A stretch of 17,952 bases of DNA from JANNRW01 sp031401815 (GTDB lineage: Bacteria > Desulfobacterota > Desulfuromonadia > Geobacterales > DSM-12255). The notes beneath the pieces are model-generated. The model saw only the letters and a program-made list of their open reading frames with translations. It ran no database searches and was not told where the DNA came from. The DNA lies in assembly GCA_031401815.1 (NCBI GenBank), contig JANNRW010000104.1, positions 1 through 17,952 of the forward strand. The letters run 5' to 3'. The translations under genes and the position numbers were made by a program. Of the stretch, positions 6,296-14,548 are shown piece after piece (the first letter of the stretch is position 1; each line of letters begins with the position of its first letter).

Positions 6296-9200
6296 TAGCC
6301 CTCAACCCCTTTTTCTACCTCAGCAACTGCCTCTTCCAGCACCTCGCGGGCAATTCTGTCAATCTCTTGCTGTTCTTCCGCAGTCAAAAATTCTTTGCCT
6401 GCCATCAACTCACTGTGTCTTCGGCCCCACGCTCGGACGAACGCCGCATAATAGGGGTCACTGAACGCCTTCGAGAAGCCAGCATCAGCCAACCTCTTGT
6501 CGATTTTCTCAAGGTCTTTCTTTTCCTGCGGGCTCAACGAGCCTTCTTTGGCAATCAACCTAACCCTATTATCCAAGTCGGTAAGGGTTTCGGGATCGAG
6601 GTCGCTTCGAAAACCGAATATCTCGCTGGTCAGAATACCAGTGAAGCCCAGTCCACGTGGATTAACGCTTGCAGGAACCCATTTGCAAACACCTGTTTGC
6701 GGGTCGCGTTTGAGGAGATGAATCTGTTCCTTAACGAGACTTGCGATTACTAGTGGATCGTGGGTTGAGATCAAGATTTGACTGGTATGCTGTTCATCGG
6801 ACTCGCCGGACCCTTCGCTCATAACACTCGTGAGGAGCCTCAAGTAGTCCACGCTCCAATACGGGTTGAGATGCGTATCAGGTTCGTCGAGTAGCACAAG
6901 TGATTGGTTAGACTTTGTGAAACGCAGCAGGCCGAGCACCATAAGCAACTGCTGTTCTCCCTCACTTAACTCCCTGAACGTGATCGCTATCTGCTCCGTA
7001 TTGGTGGCCTTCACGCAAACCTGAATCTTTACGTCGTGAATCAGTTCTGAAAAGTCGGTACTTTCAAGCGCGAGGAAGAACGTTCGCGCATTCGCATATT
7101 CTGCCGCAAAAGCATGCAGGCTCTGCAGGTCAGGCAGAAAAAAATAGTAATGGTCTTCCCGCGTCGAGTTGTAACCGTCGCTGACCGTCTGCTCGACCAC
7201 CATTGGTGCGATGGCAAATTGCCTTAGCCGCTCCATAACACGGCGCATGATGCCGGTTGCACCCCAGAAATCTCTCGGATCATTGTTCCGGTGCCAGCGT
7301 GGCTTGCGGATGACGAAAAGCGCTGAATCGAAACCGACGATGCGCAAACGGTCCTCTAAGAAGCGGTTTATCTTAGGATCCTCCTTATAGCAAAAGGCCA
7401 ACAAAACGTATTTTGCGTGGTGTGTTTCTGCGCAAAAGAACCGTCGTTGTTCAAGGAGGTTGGCAAGAGTTTCGGAGTCATCCGATTTGGCTGTCCGCAA
7501 ACGTTCGTAATGCGCTTGTTTCATCGGCAAAAAATGTTCGGCGAGGCGGTTTGTCGGGCCGGAATAATAGGCAAAGAGGAACCGGGGCAGACGGAGTTGT
7601 TCGCGTGTGATGGTGGAAAGGATTCCGGCGCTCTTTGTTTTTCGGGAAATCTGGCCCGCCTTTAGTTCAGGACGCTTCATGTACTCGGGACGCCAGATTA
7701 TCTCAACCTTCTGTTCTTCCATTTCGTAGCAGAGCCGAAAACCTTTCATCGGGTTGGCGGGCCATCGGTTCTTTTCCCACCATCCGTGCAAGTCGCGGAA
7801 GATAATAACCAGCGCTTCATAGAGGTTCGATTTGCCGGTCCCGTTCCAGCCAAGGATTACGTCAAGTCCGTGGGCCGAATCGAATTGGACTGTATAGTCT
7901 TTGAGGTTCTTGAAATCCTGTAGCCAAAGTTCAATGAGTCGGAAGCGGCCTTTCGAATGGGACGTCATTTCCTTTCCGTGGCAATCTGGTTTGGTCTTGT
8001 GCAGGCTCTCCGGTGCAGCCTCTTTGAAGGCAGTTAACACTTCGGGGGTTGCACGCAATGCTTCGTAGAACTGCTCGACTTGATCAGCACTGAATGCGGA
8101 CTCCTCAAACAATCGGCTAGCATCGGTTTTGCGCCCAATTTTTTCAAATACCGCGCTGAGGTTTGATGGGGGAGATGGCTTTTCCATGGCGTCTTTCCTG
8201 TATTCTTGTTTTCGAGGCAAACTCTTTCGGTTAGTCTCCAAACGTTCTTTCTCGGCACGGATTCTTTCCAACAACACAGTGGCAGGCTCGTCATTGGGGT
8301 CTTGGGAAATAAGGTGGCCGGTGAAGGCTTCGCGCAGGAGCAATTGACGTGTGGCACGGGCACGAGTGAGCTGTTGTTCTAACGTTGCTGTCAACCGGTC
8401 CGCTGCTGACAGACGACGCTCCACTTCGCGCACGATCTCGGCTTGCTCTTTAAGCGGTGGCAACGGAATCGCAAGTGACGCTACGGATGCCGTATTGAAA
8501 TGTGTCAACGCAATTCCTACCTTACCCGCATCGACGTACTGTTGCGCAGCCGAGTTCATGTAGAAAGCGATGAAATGTGGCTCCACCAGCGGGCGTTGAA
8601 CCAAGACAAGGTCTGAGCAGTTTGCCTCACCAAGGCTATCTGGAATCACACAAGTGGTGCCAACCGAGCCAGACCGGACGACAACCACGTCCCCAGGAAG
8701 AATCCGTGACTTGGCTAGCTGGGCATGGAATCGCGGACTAATGAATAGAAGTCCCTGTGGTTCAAAGCGGTTTGGGCGCACATTCTGGGAGCGCAAGAAA
8801 GGAACTCCCGATTTCAGATATTCGTTCTTCATAGAACCGACATGCCCGACGGTCACTCGAGTGCTGATTTGTTCGATGCTCGCCCATGTCCAACTATCCG
8901 GCAGCTCAGCCATATTTTTGGTAATCGCTGGTTTTGGTTCTTGATAGCGGGTTTTCCACGTGGCGTCTTTGGGGGCTTTGCCGACGGCGAGGAGGCGTTG
9001 CAACTCGGCTTCTTCCCAGCGGGCGCGGCGGTCGGCCAGAAGACGTTGAAGCAGGGATTCACCGTTTTGGGTATCGGCTTTCTTGCGTTTGCATTGGGAT
9101 TCGCGCCAAGCACGGGTAAGTTCGCCGGTGACGGCGGCATTCAAGACGGCATCACGATAGTTATTGAGCCGTACCAGAGCGCGACGCGATGCCGTTTCAG

Positions 9201-9723
9201 CACGTTGCACTCCTGACATTACGGCGTTCAGCTTGTCCGCAATTCTTTCCTGCTCGTGAGTAGGTGGGAGCAAAATTGGTTGAGCACGAACATCGCGGTC
9301 GCGCACTGCCGGGTAGCTTGATCCGGTTTGAAGTGCATGCAACGGCTGCAAGAAATTCTCAGACAAAATCTGGAAGAACAAGAAATCCGTAGACACGCCT
9401 TTAGCGGCACGGATAACCGTGAACCCGGTCGAAGCAACCGGGTTCGGGTAGTCACGTTCCACACGGGCGATCTTTCGCAGATAAGTTCGGACGGTGGAGA
9501 ACAGAATGTCATCTTTGTGTACTGCTTGCCGAGCACGACTTGGCGCATTTCGTCCATTCATGGCTTTCGTCTCGGCGATGCTGTTTCTATTATTATCGAT
9601 GCCGCCGATATCGAAGTAAGTGAACTCGCTATCAGGTGAGTCCTCAGGCCGGATAGTTGCGACCGGAAGGCAAACTTCGCCCAGTGTCGTCTTTATCCAT
9701 CCTTTTGGCAGTTCTTCAGGCAT
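6295..9723 (-). CDS. HsdS specificity subunit fused to a PtuA-like ABC/AAA ATPase
   Basis: This 1142-residue protein joins two normally separate proteins in one uninterrupted frame. Residues 1-495 form a complete HsdS. The first target domain opens with LPKGWIKTTLGEV and ends at ILLPPTHEQERIA (about 150-162), followed by the coiled spacer. The second opens with LPDSWTWASIEQI (274-286) and ends at IPLPPLKEQAEIV, followed by a spacer ending in the HsdS-like SQDPNDEPATVLLERIRAEK. Residues 496-586 are a linker still like HsdS tails (EKIGRKTDASRLFEES). Residues 587-1142 form an ABC-type ATPase: RLIELWLQDFKNLKDYTVQF, Walker A GWNGTGKS (625-632), signature LSEGEQQ (919-925), Walker B LVLLDEPD (942-949) and H-loop STHDP (986-990). 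A charged helical tail ends the protein. HsdS gives bipartite DNA recognition; PtuA-type ATPases control an HNH partner, which is the next gene. The start ATG has a weak ribosome binding site. Confidence 0.85.
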   Translation of the reverse strand: MPEELPKGWIKTTLGEVCLPVATIRPEDSPDSEFTYFDIGGIDNNRNSIAETKAMNGRNAPSRARQAVHKDDILFSTVRTYLRKIARVERDYPNPVASTGFTVIRAAKGVSTDFLFFQILSENFLQPLHALQTGSSYPAVRDRDVRAQPILLPPTHEQERIADKLNAVMSGVQRAETASRRALVRLNNYRDAVLNAAVTGELTRAWRESQCKRKKADTQNGESLLQRLLADRRARWEEAELQRLLAVGKAPKDATWKTRYQEPKPAITKNMAELPDSWTWASIEQISTRVTVGHVGSMKNEYLKSGVPFLRSQNVRPNRFEPQGLLFISPRFHAQLAKSRILPGDVVVVRSGSVGTTCVIPDSLGEANCSDLVLVQRPLVEPHFIAFYMNSAAQQYVDAGKVGIALTHFNTASVASLAIPLPPLKEQAEIVREVERRLSAADRLTATLEQQLTRARATRQLLLREAFTGHLISQDPNDEPATVLLERIRAEKERLETNRKSLPRKQEYRKDAMEKPSPPSNLSAVFEKIGRKTDASRLFEESAFSADQVEQFYEALRATPEVLTAFKEAAPESLHKTKPDCHGKEMTSHSKGRFRLIELWLQDFKNLKDYTVQFDSAHGLDVILGWNGTGKSNLYEALVIIFRDLHGWWEKNRWPANPMKGFRLCYEMEEQKVEIIWRPEYMKRPELKAGQISRKTKSAGILSTITREQLRLPRFLFAYYSGPTNRLAEHFLPMKQAHYERLRTAKSDDSETLANLLEQRRFFCAETHHAKYVLLAFCYKEDPKINRFLEDRLRIVGFDSALFVIRKPRWHRNNDPRDFWGATGIMRRVMERLRQFAIAPMVVEQTVSDGYNSTREDHYYFFLPDLQSLHAFAAEYANARTFFLALESTDFSELIHDVKIQVCVKATNTEQIAITFRELSEGEQQLLMVLGLLRFTKSNQSLVLLDEPDTHLNPYWSVDYLRLLTSVMSEGSGESDEQHTSQILISTHDPLVIASLVKEQIHLLKRDPQTGVCKWVPASVNPRGLGFTGILTSEIFGFRSDLDPETLTDLDNRVRLIAKEGSLSPQEKKDLEKIDKRLADAGFSKAFSDPYYAAFVRAWGRRHSELMAGKEFLTAEEQQEIDRIAREVLEEAVAEVEKGVEG
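7966..7977 (-). promoter_or_regulatory. Internal start signal before the ATPase domain
   Basis: In the minus strand the purine-rich GGAAAGGAA directly precedes an in-frame ATG (codon 586, MTSHSKGRFRLIELW) at the boundary of the HsdS-like tail and the ATPase domain. It may be the start of the ancestral ptuA gene and could still yield a free 557-residue ATPase. The spacing to the ATG is short, so activity is uncertain. Confidence 0.35.
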
Positions 9724-9958
9724 TAGTCAGTACCGATTTTCGCTGTGGTAGTTTTGGTCCTGTGGAACCCCTGCGGGGTCAGGCTTGTGTTGTTGCTTTA
9801 TTGTTTTAATTCATGTTCTTGAGAATCAACGTCACAAACCGAATACCCTTGTTTTCTCAAAACAGTCCCGCTACCAACTGCTGAGCTTCAATCCTTCTAT
9901 GTTCTGAAAATGTCTGGAGAACCCTGGGGTCGCTTCTCAACTCCATACAAAATCAACC
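9724..9958. other. Intergenic region upstream of the hsdS fusion, with a REP-like hairpin
   Basis: No gene is visible. ACCCC-TGC-GGGGT (9767-9779) is a perfect hairpin that runs into GGGGTCAGGCTTG (9775-9787); that 13-mer recurs inverted at 17928-17940. There is no strong T-run, so it resembles a REP unit more than a terminator. The promoter of the fusion gene should lie here, but I see no clear -35/-10 pair. Confidence 0.45.
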
Positions 9959-10141
9959 TCACCCCGCTCTCACTGCCTCTCGTACCGAAACCTCAATCAA
10001 ACTCTGAATCTCCTCATATAGATCAATCCCCACTTCCGCCTTGACCTCCAGAGAAACAGCCAATCCATAGGGAACATCCACACCCAACGGCCCTGCATCC
10101 TCCCGACACTGAACCGGAATCACCAGACAATCACCTTCCTG
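9959..10141 (-). pseudogene. C-terminal remnant of an unidentified gene
   Basis: A 60-codon minus-strand frame runs from an in-frame TAG (10142-10144) to a TGA at 9959, without an obvious start. It encodes GDCLVIPVQCREDAG, then GVDVPYGLAVSLEVKAEVGI, then DLYEEIQSLIEVSVREAVRAG. The alternating hydrophobic strands and acidic helix look like real coding sequence. The VPYGLAVSLEV...DLYEEI pattern recalls the tail of subtilase-like peptidases found beside AAA ATPases in defence loci, but this is from memory and weak. It sits exactly between the two restriction-modification units, so a gene was probably lost there. Confidence 0.4.
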
Positions 10142-10182
10142 CTAAGGGGGAGCGCTGTTTGCTGATTGATGCCGGTTAAATC

Positions 10183-10911
10183 TTAACGTCTAATCCTGAC
10201 CCAAAGGTGACGCAGCTCGCATTCGCCAAGACCACCCTCTCTCCGATGTACAGATTTAAGAGTCCTGACCTCGGCAACAGTGTTATCTTTCAGGAGATGG
10301 AGCATATCAGAGTCACTCCAGGCCGAGCTAGATTCCGCTGCCAAATCCCGAATCCAGCAATTCACCTGATCTAACCAGTACGGAAAAGACTGCTCCTGAA
10401 CGTATGCAATCATGGCCGCGAAGGTATGTGCGGCACCATGATAACCGAATTTGAACCGCTGGATACCGCCTGTCGTGCCTGGTTCGTTAGTGACATATTC
10501 GCGTTCGTCCCGGTCTTTCCCTTTCGGCGTCGGAAGTCGCTTACACTCAATGGGGAACAGCGCATCAAACTGACTATGCCGACGGCCTTCAATGATGAGC
10601 GCGGCGGCACGAGGCTTCACTGCGAGGTCTATCTTTCTACCTCCACACGTTTCATCAGCGGTCTCGGTTCGAAACTGGACATGACTCCAGTCAGGCGAGT
10701 AATAGACAGCACTGTTGAGGTGATCGCAAAGGTGCTCAGTTAATCTGGTTTCTGCGAGTGCGGGCGGACGATCAGAGTGGTCGCGCCAACGAGGAAGTTC
10801 CTCGGCAATGAAGTCTACAAGCTCAAGCTTTGCTGTGCAGGGAAGGTGAATATCCTGATCGAGCCTGCCTGATCGAGGAAAGATATTGATACTATCAGCC
10901 AGCATAGTCAT
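10183..10911 (-). CDS. PD-(D/E)XK-type restriction endonuclease-like protein
   Basis: I do not recognise a named family for this 242-residue protein, but a nuclease core is visible. After an N-terminal helical part come an early acidic residue in ALAETRLTEHL (E54), then GGRKIDLAVKP (D95) and a strand ending in FPIECKRLPTPKG (E122 and K124). Together these give the D-x26-ExK spacing of PD-(D/E)XK enzymes. A conserved-looking GGIQRFKFGYHGAAHTFAAM helix (148-167) follows. The ATG is six bases after the stop of the methylase gene, so the two form an operon. Context makes it the likely cleaving partner of that methylase. It has no helicase or ATPase domain of its own. Confidence 0.65.
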   Translation of the reverse strand: MTMLADSINIFPRSGRLDQDIHLPCTAKLELVDFIAEELPRWRDHSDRPPALAETRLTEHLCDHLNSAVYYSPDWSHVQFRTETADETCGGRKIDLAVKPRAAALIIEGRRHSQFDALFPIECKRLPTPKGKDRDEREYVTNEPGTTGGIQRFKFGYHGAAHTFAAMIAYVQEQSFPYWLDQVNCWIRDLAAESSSAWSDSDMLHLLKDNTVAEVRTLKSVHRREGGLGECELRHLWVRIRR

Positions 10912-10917
10912 AAAGCC

Positions 10918-13764
10918 TCAGAACCCCTGTTCAGCCAGGTCGGCGAGAGTCTCATCCGAGTCCAGGAGTGCGATAGAGCGAAGCCAATATCTCAGTCGGT
11001 CGGGCTTGAGCAGATAAATACACGCTCCATCGTAGATTCGAGCGATACGGGTAACATTAAGGCCGCCACCACGTTTTTCTCGCAGCAAGACATCCAGTTT
11101 CCCTTTGAGTTCATCCGCACCAGTCCAGTCTACTTTTCCATTGCCGAAGACATAGGGCTGGCAAATCACGCCTGGCCAACTGTGTGCTTCCAGGGCACGT
11201 AATTCGTTTTCTTTGTAAACGCCGTTAAGTCGGGTGGTGAAAACATCGTTAAACGAAGGTAGAGCTTGACTCCCCACCTGCTTCATTGCGAGAGAGTCCT
11301 CACCAAGGCGGACAAGATCGCGATAGTAATTCACGATGTCATCGACAAGTATTAGTTCGTGAAGGCTCAATTTAAGGTCGTGAGATGGTGGGCAGGGTAG
11401 ATCGAATATATCATGTCCGGATAATGTGGTTGCATGTTGGGTGAACAGTTTGATGCTAGTTGCCGCAACATACGCTCTTAAAGTACTCTTCTCTCGTTCA
11501 AGAAACTTGTCGAGGTTATTTAGTAAATCGGTGTGATTTGGAGTGCCGCAGAATCCCACAATTTGGTTTTTGTAAGTGAGATAACCATCCGTCCAAAGAC
11601 CGTGGTTTAGATTGTACTGCTCATGCACTAGAATCATCGGCGGGGTAAACCGCCTTTCTGAGCGTGGGCCCTCAATAGGTTTCTTGGGAGCGATACCAAT
11701 CGCAGCAATATCAATACCATTCTCGGAAATAGCATCTGAAGTTAGTAACGGTTTACCTATGATATGTGATGCGGGTCGTGATACTCCTTTGGCACCCTCT
11801 ATGAAACCCTCACCGTAATCCCAATTCTGATCTTTAGCGTAACTCTCAATAGTTCTCATTTCTTTTAAACGATTTACAAAGCCTAAAACTCGCCCGCCCC
11901 CCAGCAGGTCACATCGCCACACGGCATCATTGCTCAGGACAAGTTCCCGCGGCAACCAGTGCATATCGTAATAATCAATATCAAAGCCCTGTTCCGCATC
12001 GGCACGACCACTGCGGCGAAAGGTCGCGTGGAGTATCTTCCGTTCAGGTGGTGACGTTTGCGCCTCGGCGACAACCACAACAACCTTAGTATCGGCGTTA
12101 CCCTTGCTGAATAGCCCACGAACGGAAACAAAGTCAAGAATCTCGCGGATATCCCAACGATCAAAGAACTTTCGCCGAAACTCGATCGATTGCTGGTTGT
12201 AAAGGAAATTGTATTGCTGAAGCATGGCTAGAACACCGCCGGGAGCCAGCACCTCCATGGATTCGTGGAGAAATAGATAGGCAATTTGCTTGTCTGGCAG
12301 TGGACCATGTTCCAGCTGGTATCGTTGATAGGAACGTTGTGCGCCATTTGTTTCAAGCTTCGAGGCAAATGGTGGGTTTCCAACGATTACGCCGACTCGT
12401 TCCTTAATAATTTGCTTCTCGCGAGTCTCGAAAAAACAGCCGGTGTGGATAGTCTCTTCCTTTAAATGCGGGAAAAGTTTCACGCTGGCCCTGATCTCTA
12501 TTGGTTCCAGCGCATCGCAGAGCGCAAGGCAGAGGCTAAACGCAGCAAGCTCGACGGCACCTTCTTCCAAATCAACACCACGCAACCGGGACGTGAGCAA
12601 TTTATGAAGGGTTTTCTGATCCGGACGGTTCCAATTGTTGCGAGAGCGCCAGTGAAGCACGAGTCGCTTATAAGCTTCGACAAGAAAGATTCCGGAACCA
12701 CAAGCTGGATCAAGAATGACTTCGTCGTTCTTTTCCAGTCGATCCAGCCGTTCCCAACTCAAAACTTCACCCAGCATGAGGCGGACGACAAAATGCGGGG
12801 TATAGACCGCTACCGCCGTATCTTTGACGAAAAGCTGGTAGATGTGGCTGATAAGCTCCACTGGCAGGTCGGCAAAAGAGTATCGTTGCCAGAGCGTAAG
12901 CTGGCCGCCCGCCTCCTGCCTCCCTTCCACCAATTGAGCATAACGGGCAAGTTGACTACTTTCACGTAACGTTTTGCGATCTTCGTCATCAAGGGTAAAC
13001 ACATGCCCATTGAACCGTTGTTCCAAGTGATCGAGCAGATTTACAAGTGCCGACCCGTCAGCAAGAACCTGAAAGAATTCATTTGCACCGGGTCGGAAAC
13101 GGTCAAAAAAGCCGTCCTCAAAAACTTCTCGTTTCTCAAGATACGCGATAAGTACCGACAGGATGAGCAAACGTCGTATAAGCGGCTTTGGGAGCACTCC
13201 TTGCTCGTTCAGTTCCTGGTGCAGTTTCTTGACAGCGTTAATAAGTGTCTTTTGCGATGATTGATTACTGGAAAGTAGCTGTTTGCAAATTGCTGGATCA
13301 TCCCAGAGCGTACCGGTGCGGAGCTGTTCGGCATCCCACCACGGTTCCGCAGCTATTTTGGATGCAAGTTCCAGAGTCTTGAAGGGGTTGAAAACAATCT
13401 TACCACCTCTCTCAAAATCTGGCCGATGCGCACAACGGAAAAGCTGGACTAAACCGGTTGTAACACGATAGACAAGCGGTACGCCGCCCCAACTCCAGAG
13501 TCGCTGGTGCAATTCTGCGAAATCTGGGTCTCGTGCTGGCCCATCCGAGCGATAGAGGAACGCCTGCGCTACAGTTGCCTTGCCATCGCGAGATGCTTCG
13601 AAAAATACCGCATCTGCCCGATAATGCTCGGCCTTTTCCATGATCGCTACTTCTTCAGCTGGCCGACCGTTCTTGGTGTATCCCCGAACAGGCACAAGGC
13701 CATCCACAACAGCACGGCTGTCAGCAACACTGAAATCGGTCAGCCAATTACCAGGATTGCTCAT
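10918..13764 (-). CDS. Large N6-adenine DNA methyltransferase (Eco57I/type IIG-like)
   Basis: This 948-residue protein contains an amino-methyltransferase core: AdoMet motif I LDPACGSGIFLVEAY (351-365) preceded by YTPHFVVRLML, motif IV VGNPPFASK (461-469), and LAPGGVLAMLQQYNFLYN downstream. An N-terminal 150-residue domain (ADAVFFEASRDGKATVAQAF, LVYRVTTGLVQLFRC) resembles the nuclease-like head of type IIG and HsdR proteins, but I cannot see an ExK triad there. Residues about 180-300 are helical as in HsdM. The C-terminal 350 residues resemble target recognition domains (DLPCPPSHDLKLSLHELILV near the end). It could methylate and recognise its own site. The downstream PD-(D/E)XK gene six bases away would then provide cleavage. 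BREX PglX and DISARM DrmMI are alternatives, but none of their partners are present. Confidence 0.75.
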   Translation of the reverse strand: MSNPGNWLTDFSVADSRAVVDGLVPVRGYTKNGRPAEEVAIMEKAEHYRADAVFFEASRDGKATVAQAFLYRSDGPARDPDFAELHQRLWSWGGVPLVYRVTTGLVQLFRCAHRPDFERGGKIVFNPFKTLELASKIAAEPWWDAEQLRTGTLWDDPAICKQLLSSNQSSQKTLINAVKKLHQELNEQGVLPKPLIRRLLILSVLIAYLEKREVFEDGFFDRFRPGANEFFQVLADGSALVNLLDHLEQRFNGHVFTLDDEDRKTLRESSQLARYAQLVEGRQEAGGQLTLWQRYSFADLPVELISHIYQLFVKDTAVAVYTPHFVVRLMLGEVLSWERLDRLEKNDEVILDPACGSGIFLVEAYKRLVLHWRSRNNWNRPDQKTLHKLLTSRLRGVDLEEGAVELAAFSLCLALCDALEPIEIRASVKLFPHLKEETIHTGCFFETREKQIIKERVGVIVGNPPFASKLETNGAQRSYQRYQLEHGPLPDKQIAYLFLHESMEVLAPGGVLAMLQQYNFLYNQQSIEFRRKFFDRWDIREILDFVSVRGLFSKGNADTKVVVVVAEAQTSPPERKILHATFRRSGRADAEQGFDIDYYDMHWLPRELVLSNDAVWRCDLLGGGRVLGFVNRLKEMRTIESYAKDQNWDYGEGFIEGAKGVSRPASHIIGKPLLTSDAISENGIDIAAIGIAPKKPIEGPRSERRFTPPMILVHEQYNLNHGLWTDGYLTYKNQIVGFCGTPNHTDLLNNLDKFLEREKSTLRAYVAATSIKLFTQHATTLSGHDIFDLPCPPSHDLKLSLHELILVDDIVNYYRDLVRLGEDSLAMKQVGSQALPSFNDVFTTRLNGVYKENELRALEAHSWPGVICQPYVFGNGKVDWTGADELKGKLDVLLREKRGGGLNVTRIARIYDGACIYLLKPDRLRYWLRSIALLDSDETLADLAEQGF

Positions 13765-13994
13765 CTCTACGATTTCCTTTGCCCTAAAGACATTTATGCC
13801 CTTTGATATCTGCCCTGGCCATCTTGTGCTCCGAACGCGGAATTGGGAGGTGCTGACTGCATGTAAAACACATTGTATATAACATGGTTAGTCTCTGTAG
13901 CAAAAGGGATTTTGTACGGGCGGGAGAAACAATACTGAGCTTCTTTTAACAGATCATTTCAGGGTCGCCAGGAAAGCATTTCAGAAATAATCCT
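13765..13994. other. Divergent intergenic region with candidate methylase promoter
   Basis: No gene is visible. On the minus strand TTGCTA (13903-13898), an 18-base spacer and TATACA (13879-13874) form a moderate promoter for the methylase operon, with a leader of roughly 100 bases. The methylase ATG has AAGGAAAT about ten bases upstream. Confidence 0.4.
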
Positions 13995-14023
13995 TTGACT
14001 TTCAGCCTGCTGACTGCTACAAA
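13995..14023 (+). promoter_or_regulatory. Promoter of the cobalamin riboswitch/bza transcript
   Basis: TTGACT (13995-14000), exactly 17 bases, then TACAAA (14018-14023). The predicted start near 14030 lies just upstream of a small AGACC/GGTCT hairpin and the aptamer, which supports the assignment. Confidence 0.55.
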
Positions 14024-14036
14024 CTTCGCACAATTG

Positions 14037-14210
14037 AAGACCAAACGGTCTGGTGCCGTGCCTTTAAAAGGGTATGGATAATAGGGAAGAGGGTGCAACT
14101 CCCTCGCTGTCCCGCAACTGTAAGGGTGTACTGATCTCGCAGAATCCACTGGGGAGACCTGGGAAGGCGCGGGAAAGGGATGATCCCCGAGCCAGGAAAC
14201 CTGCCATGCC
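14037..14210 (+). promoter_or_regulatory. Cobalamin (AdoCbl) riboswitch aptamer
   Basis: The conserved elements appear in order: GGTGCC near 14052, a GGGAAGAGGGTGCAACTCCC hairpin region, the core CCCGCAACTGTAAGGG (14111-14126), a CCACTGGGGAGACCTGGGAA region, and the B12 box GAGCCAGGAAACCTGCC (14189-14205). These are the defining motifs of the class. Cobamide binding normally lowers expression of downstream genes, so the bza genes would be expressed when cobamide is scarce. Confidence 0.95.
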
Positions 14211-14239
14211 GCTCATGTTTTTGGAACCTCCGTGGAAAG

Positions 14240-14312
14240 AGGGGCTTAAGACCGGAGTGCATCCATACACCCACGATTTCAAGCCCCTTCCGACACGGAC
14301 AGGGGCTTTTTT
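14240..14312 (+). terminator. Riboswitch expression platform: antiterminator and intrinsic terminator
   Basis: AAGCCCCT (14281-14288) pairs with AGGGGCTT (14301-14308), followed by a run of T: a clear intrinsic terminator. An identical AGGGGCTT copy at 14240-14247 can pair with the same AAGCCCCT instead, forming an antiterminator. The two pairings exclude each other, so this is the switch driven by the aptamer upstream. Confidence 0.85.
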
Positions 14313-14356
14313 ATTGCTGTTGCCCGGCATTGGAATCATATGTCTAAAAGCTACAG

Positions 14357-14506
14357 TTGCGCCACAGAGACACGGAGACACAGAGGAAATCACAGAGCTT
14401 CTTTAGTATTCAAAGCTTTACTGAAAGGTGAAAATGATTTGAACCACTTCCATGGCCTAACCCTTTGTAATGCTTATCTCCGTGTCTCTGTGTCTCTGTG
14501 GCAAAT
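14357..14506. repeat. Palindromic repeat element with CAGAGACAC arms
   Basis: The left arm (about 14358-14386, GCCACAGAGACACGGAGACA) and right arm (about 14476-14505, TCCGTGTCTCTGTGTCTCTG) are imperfect inverted copies some 28 bases long around a core of about 90 bases. No gene lies inside. It looks like a non-autonomous REP/MITE-type insertion. It separates the riboswitch terminator from bzaF, so the element is transcribed as part of the leader. Confidence 0.75.
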
Positions 14507-14548
14507 GCTTTTTCTAAGATGAACTTATTCAGAAATAAGGAGTTTACC

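Noticed and set aside
8853..9216. Plus- and minus-strand frames inside the hsdS region
   Set aside because: Shadows of the strong HsdS reading frame, which shows family motifs throughout.
6295..9723. Possibility that the HsdS-ATPase fusion is a frameshift or assembly artefact
   Set aside because: The frame is continuous with a long HsdS-like linker between the domains; an artefact would need an error exactly at the stop codon. Only comparison with relatives can exclude it fully.
10918..13764. BREX PglX or DISARM methylase
   Set aside because: No brx, pgl or drm partner genes are present and the neighbours are a PD-(D/E)XK gene and the hsd set.
14498..14548. Upstream in-frame ATG for bzaF
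   Set aside because: It lies inside the palindromic repeat element and has no ribosome binding site; the ATG at 14549 follows AAGGAG and fits the family N-terminus.
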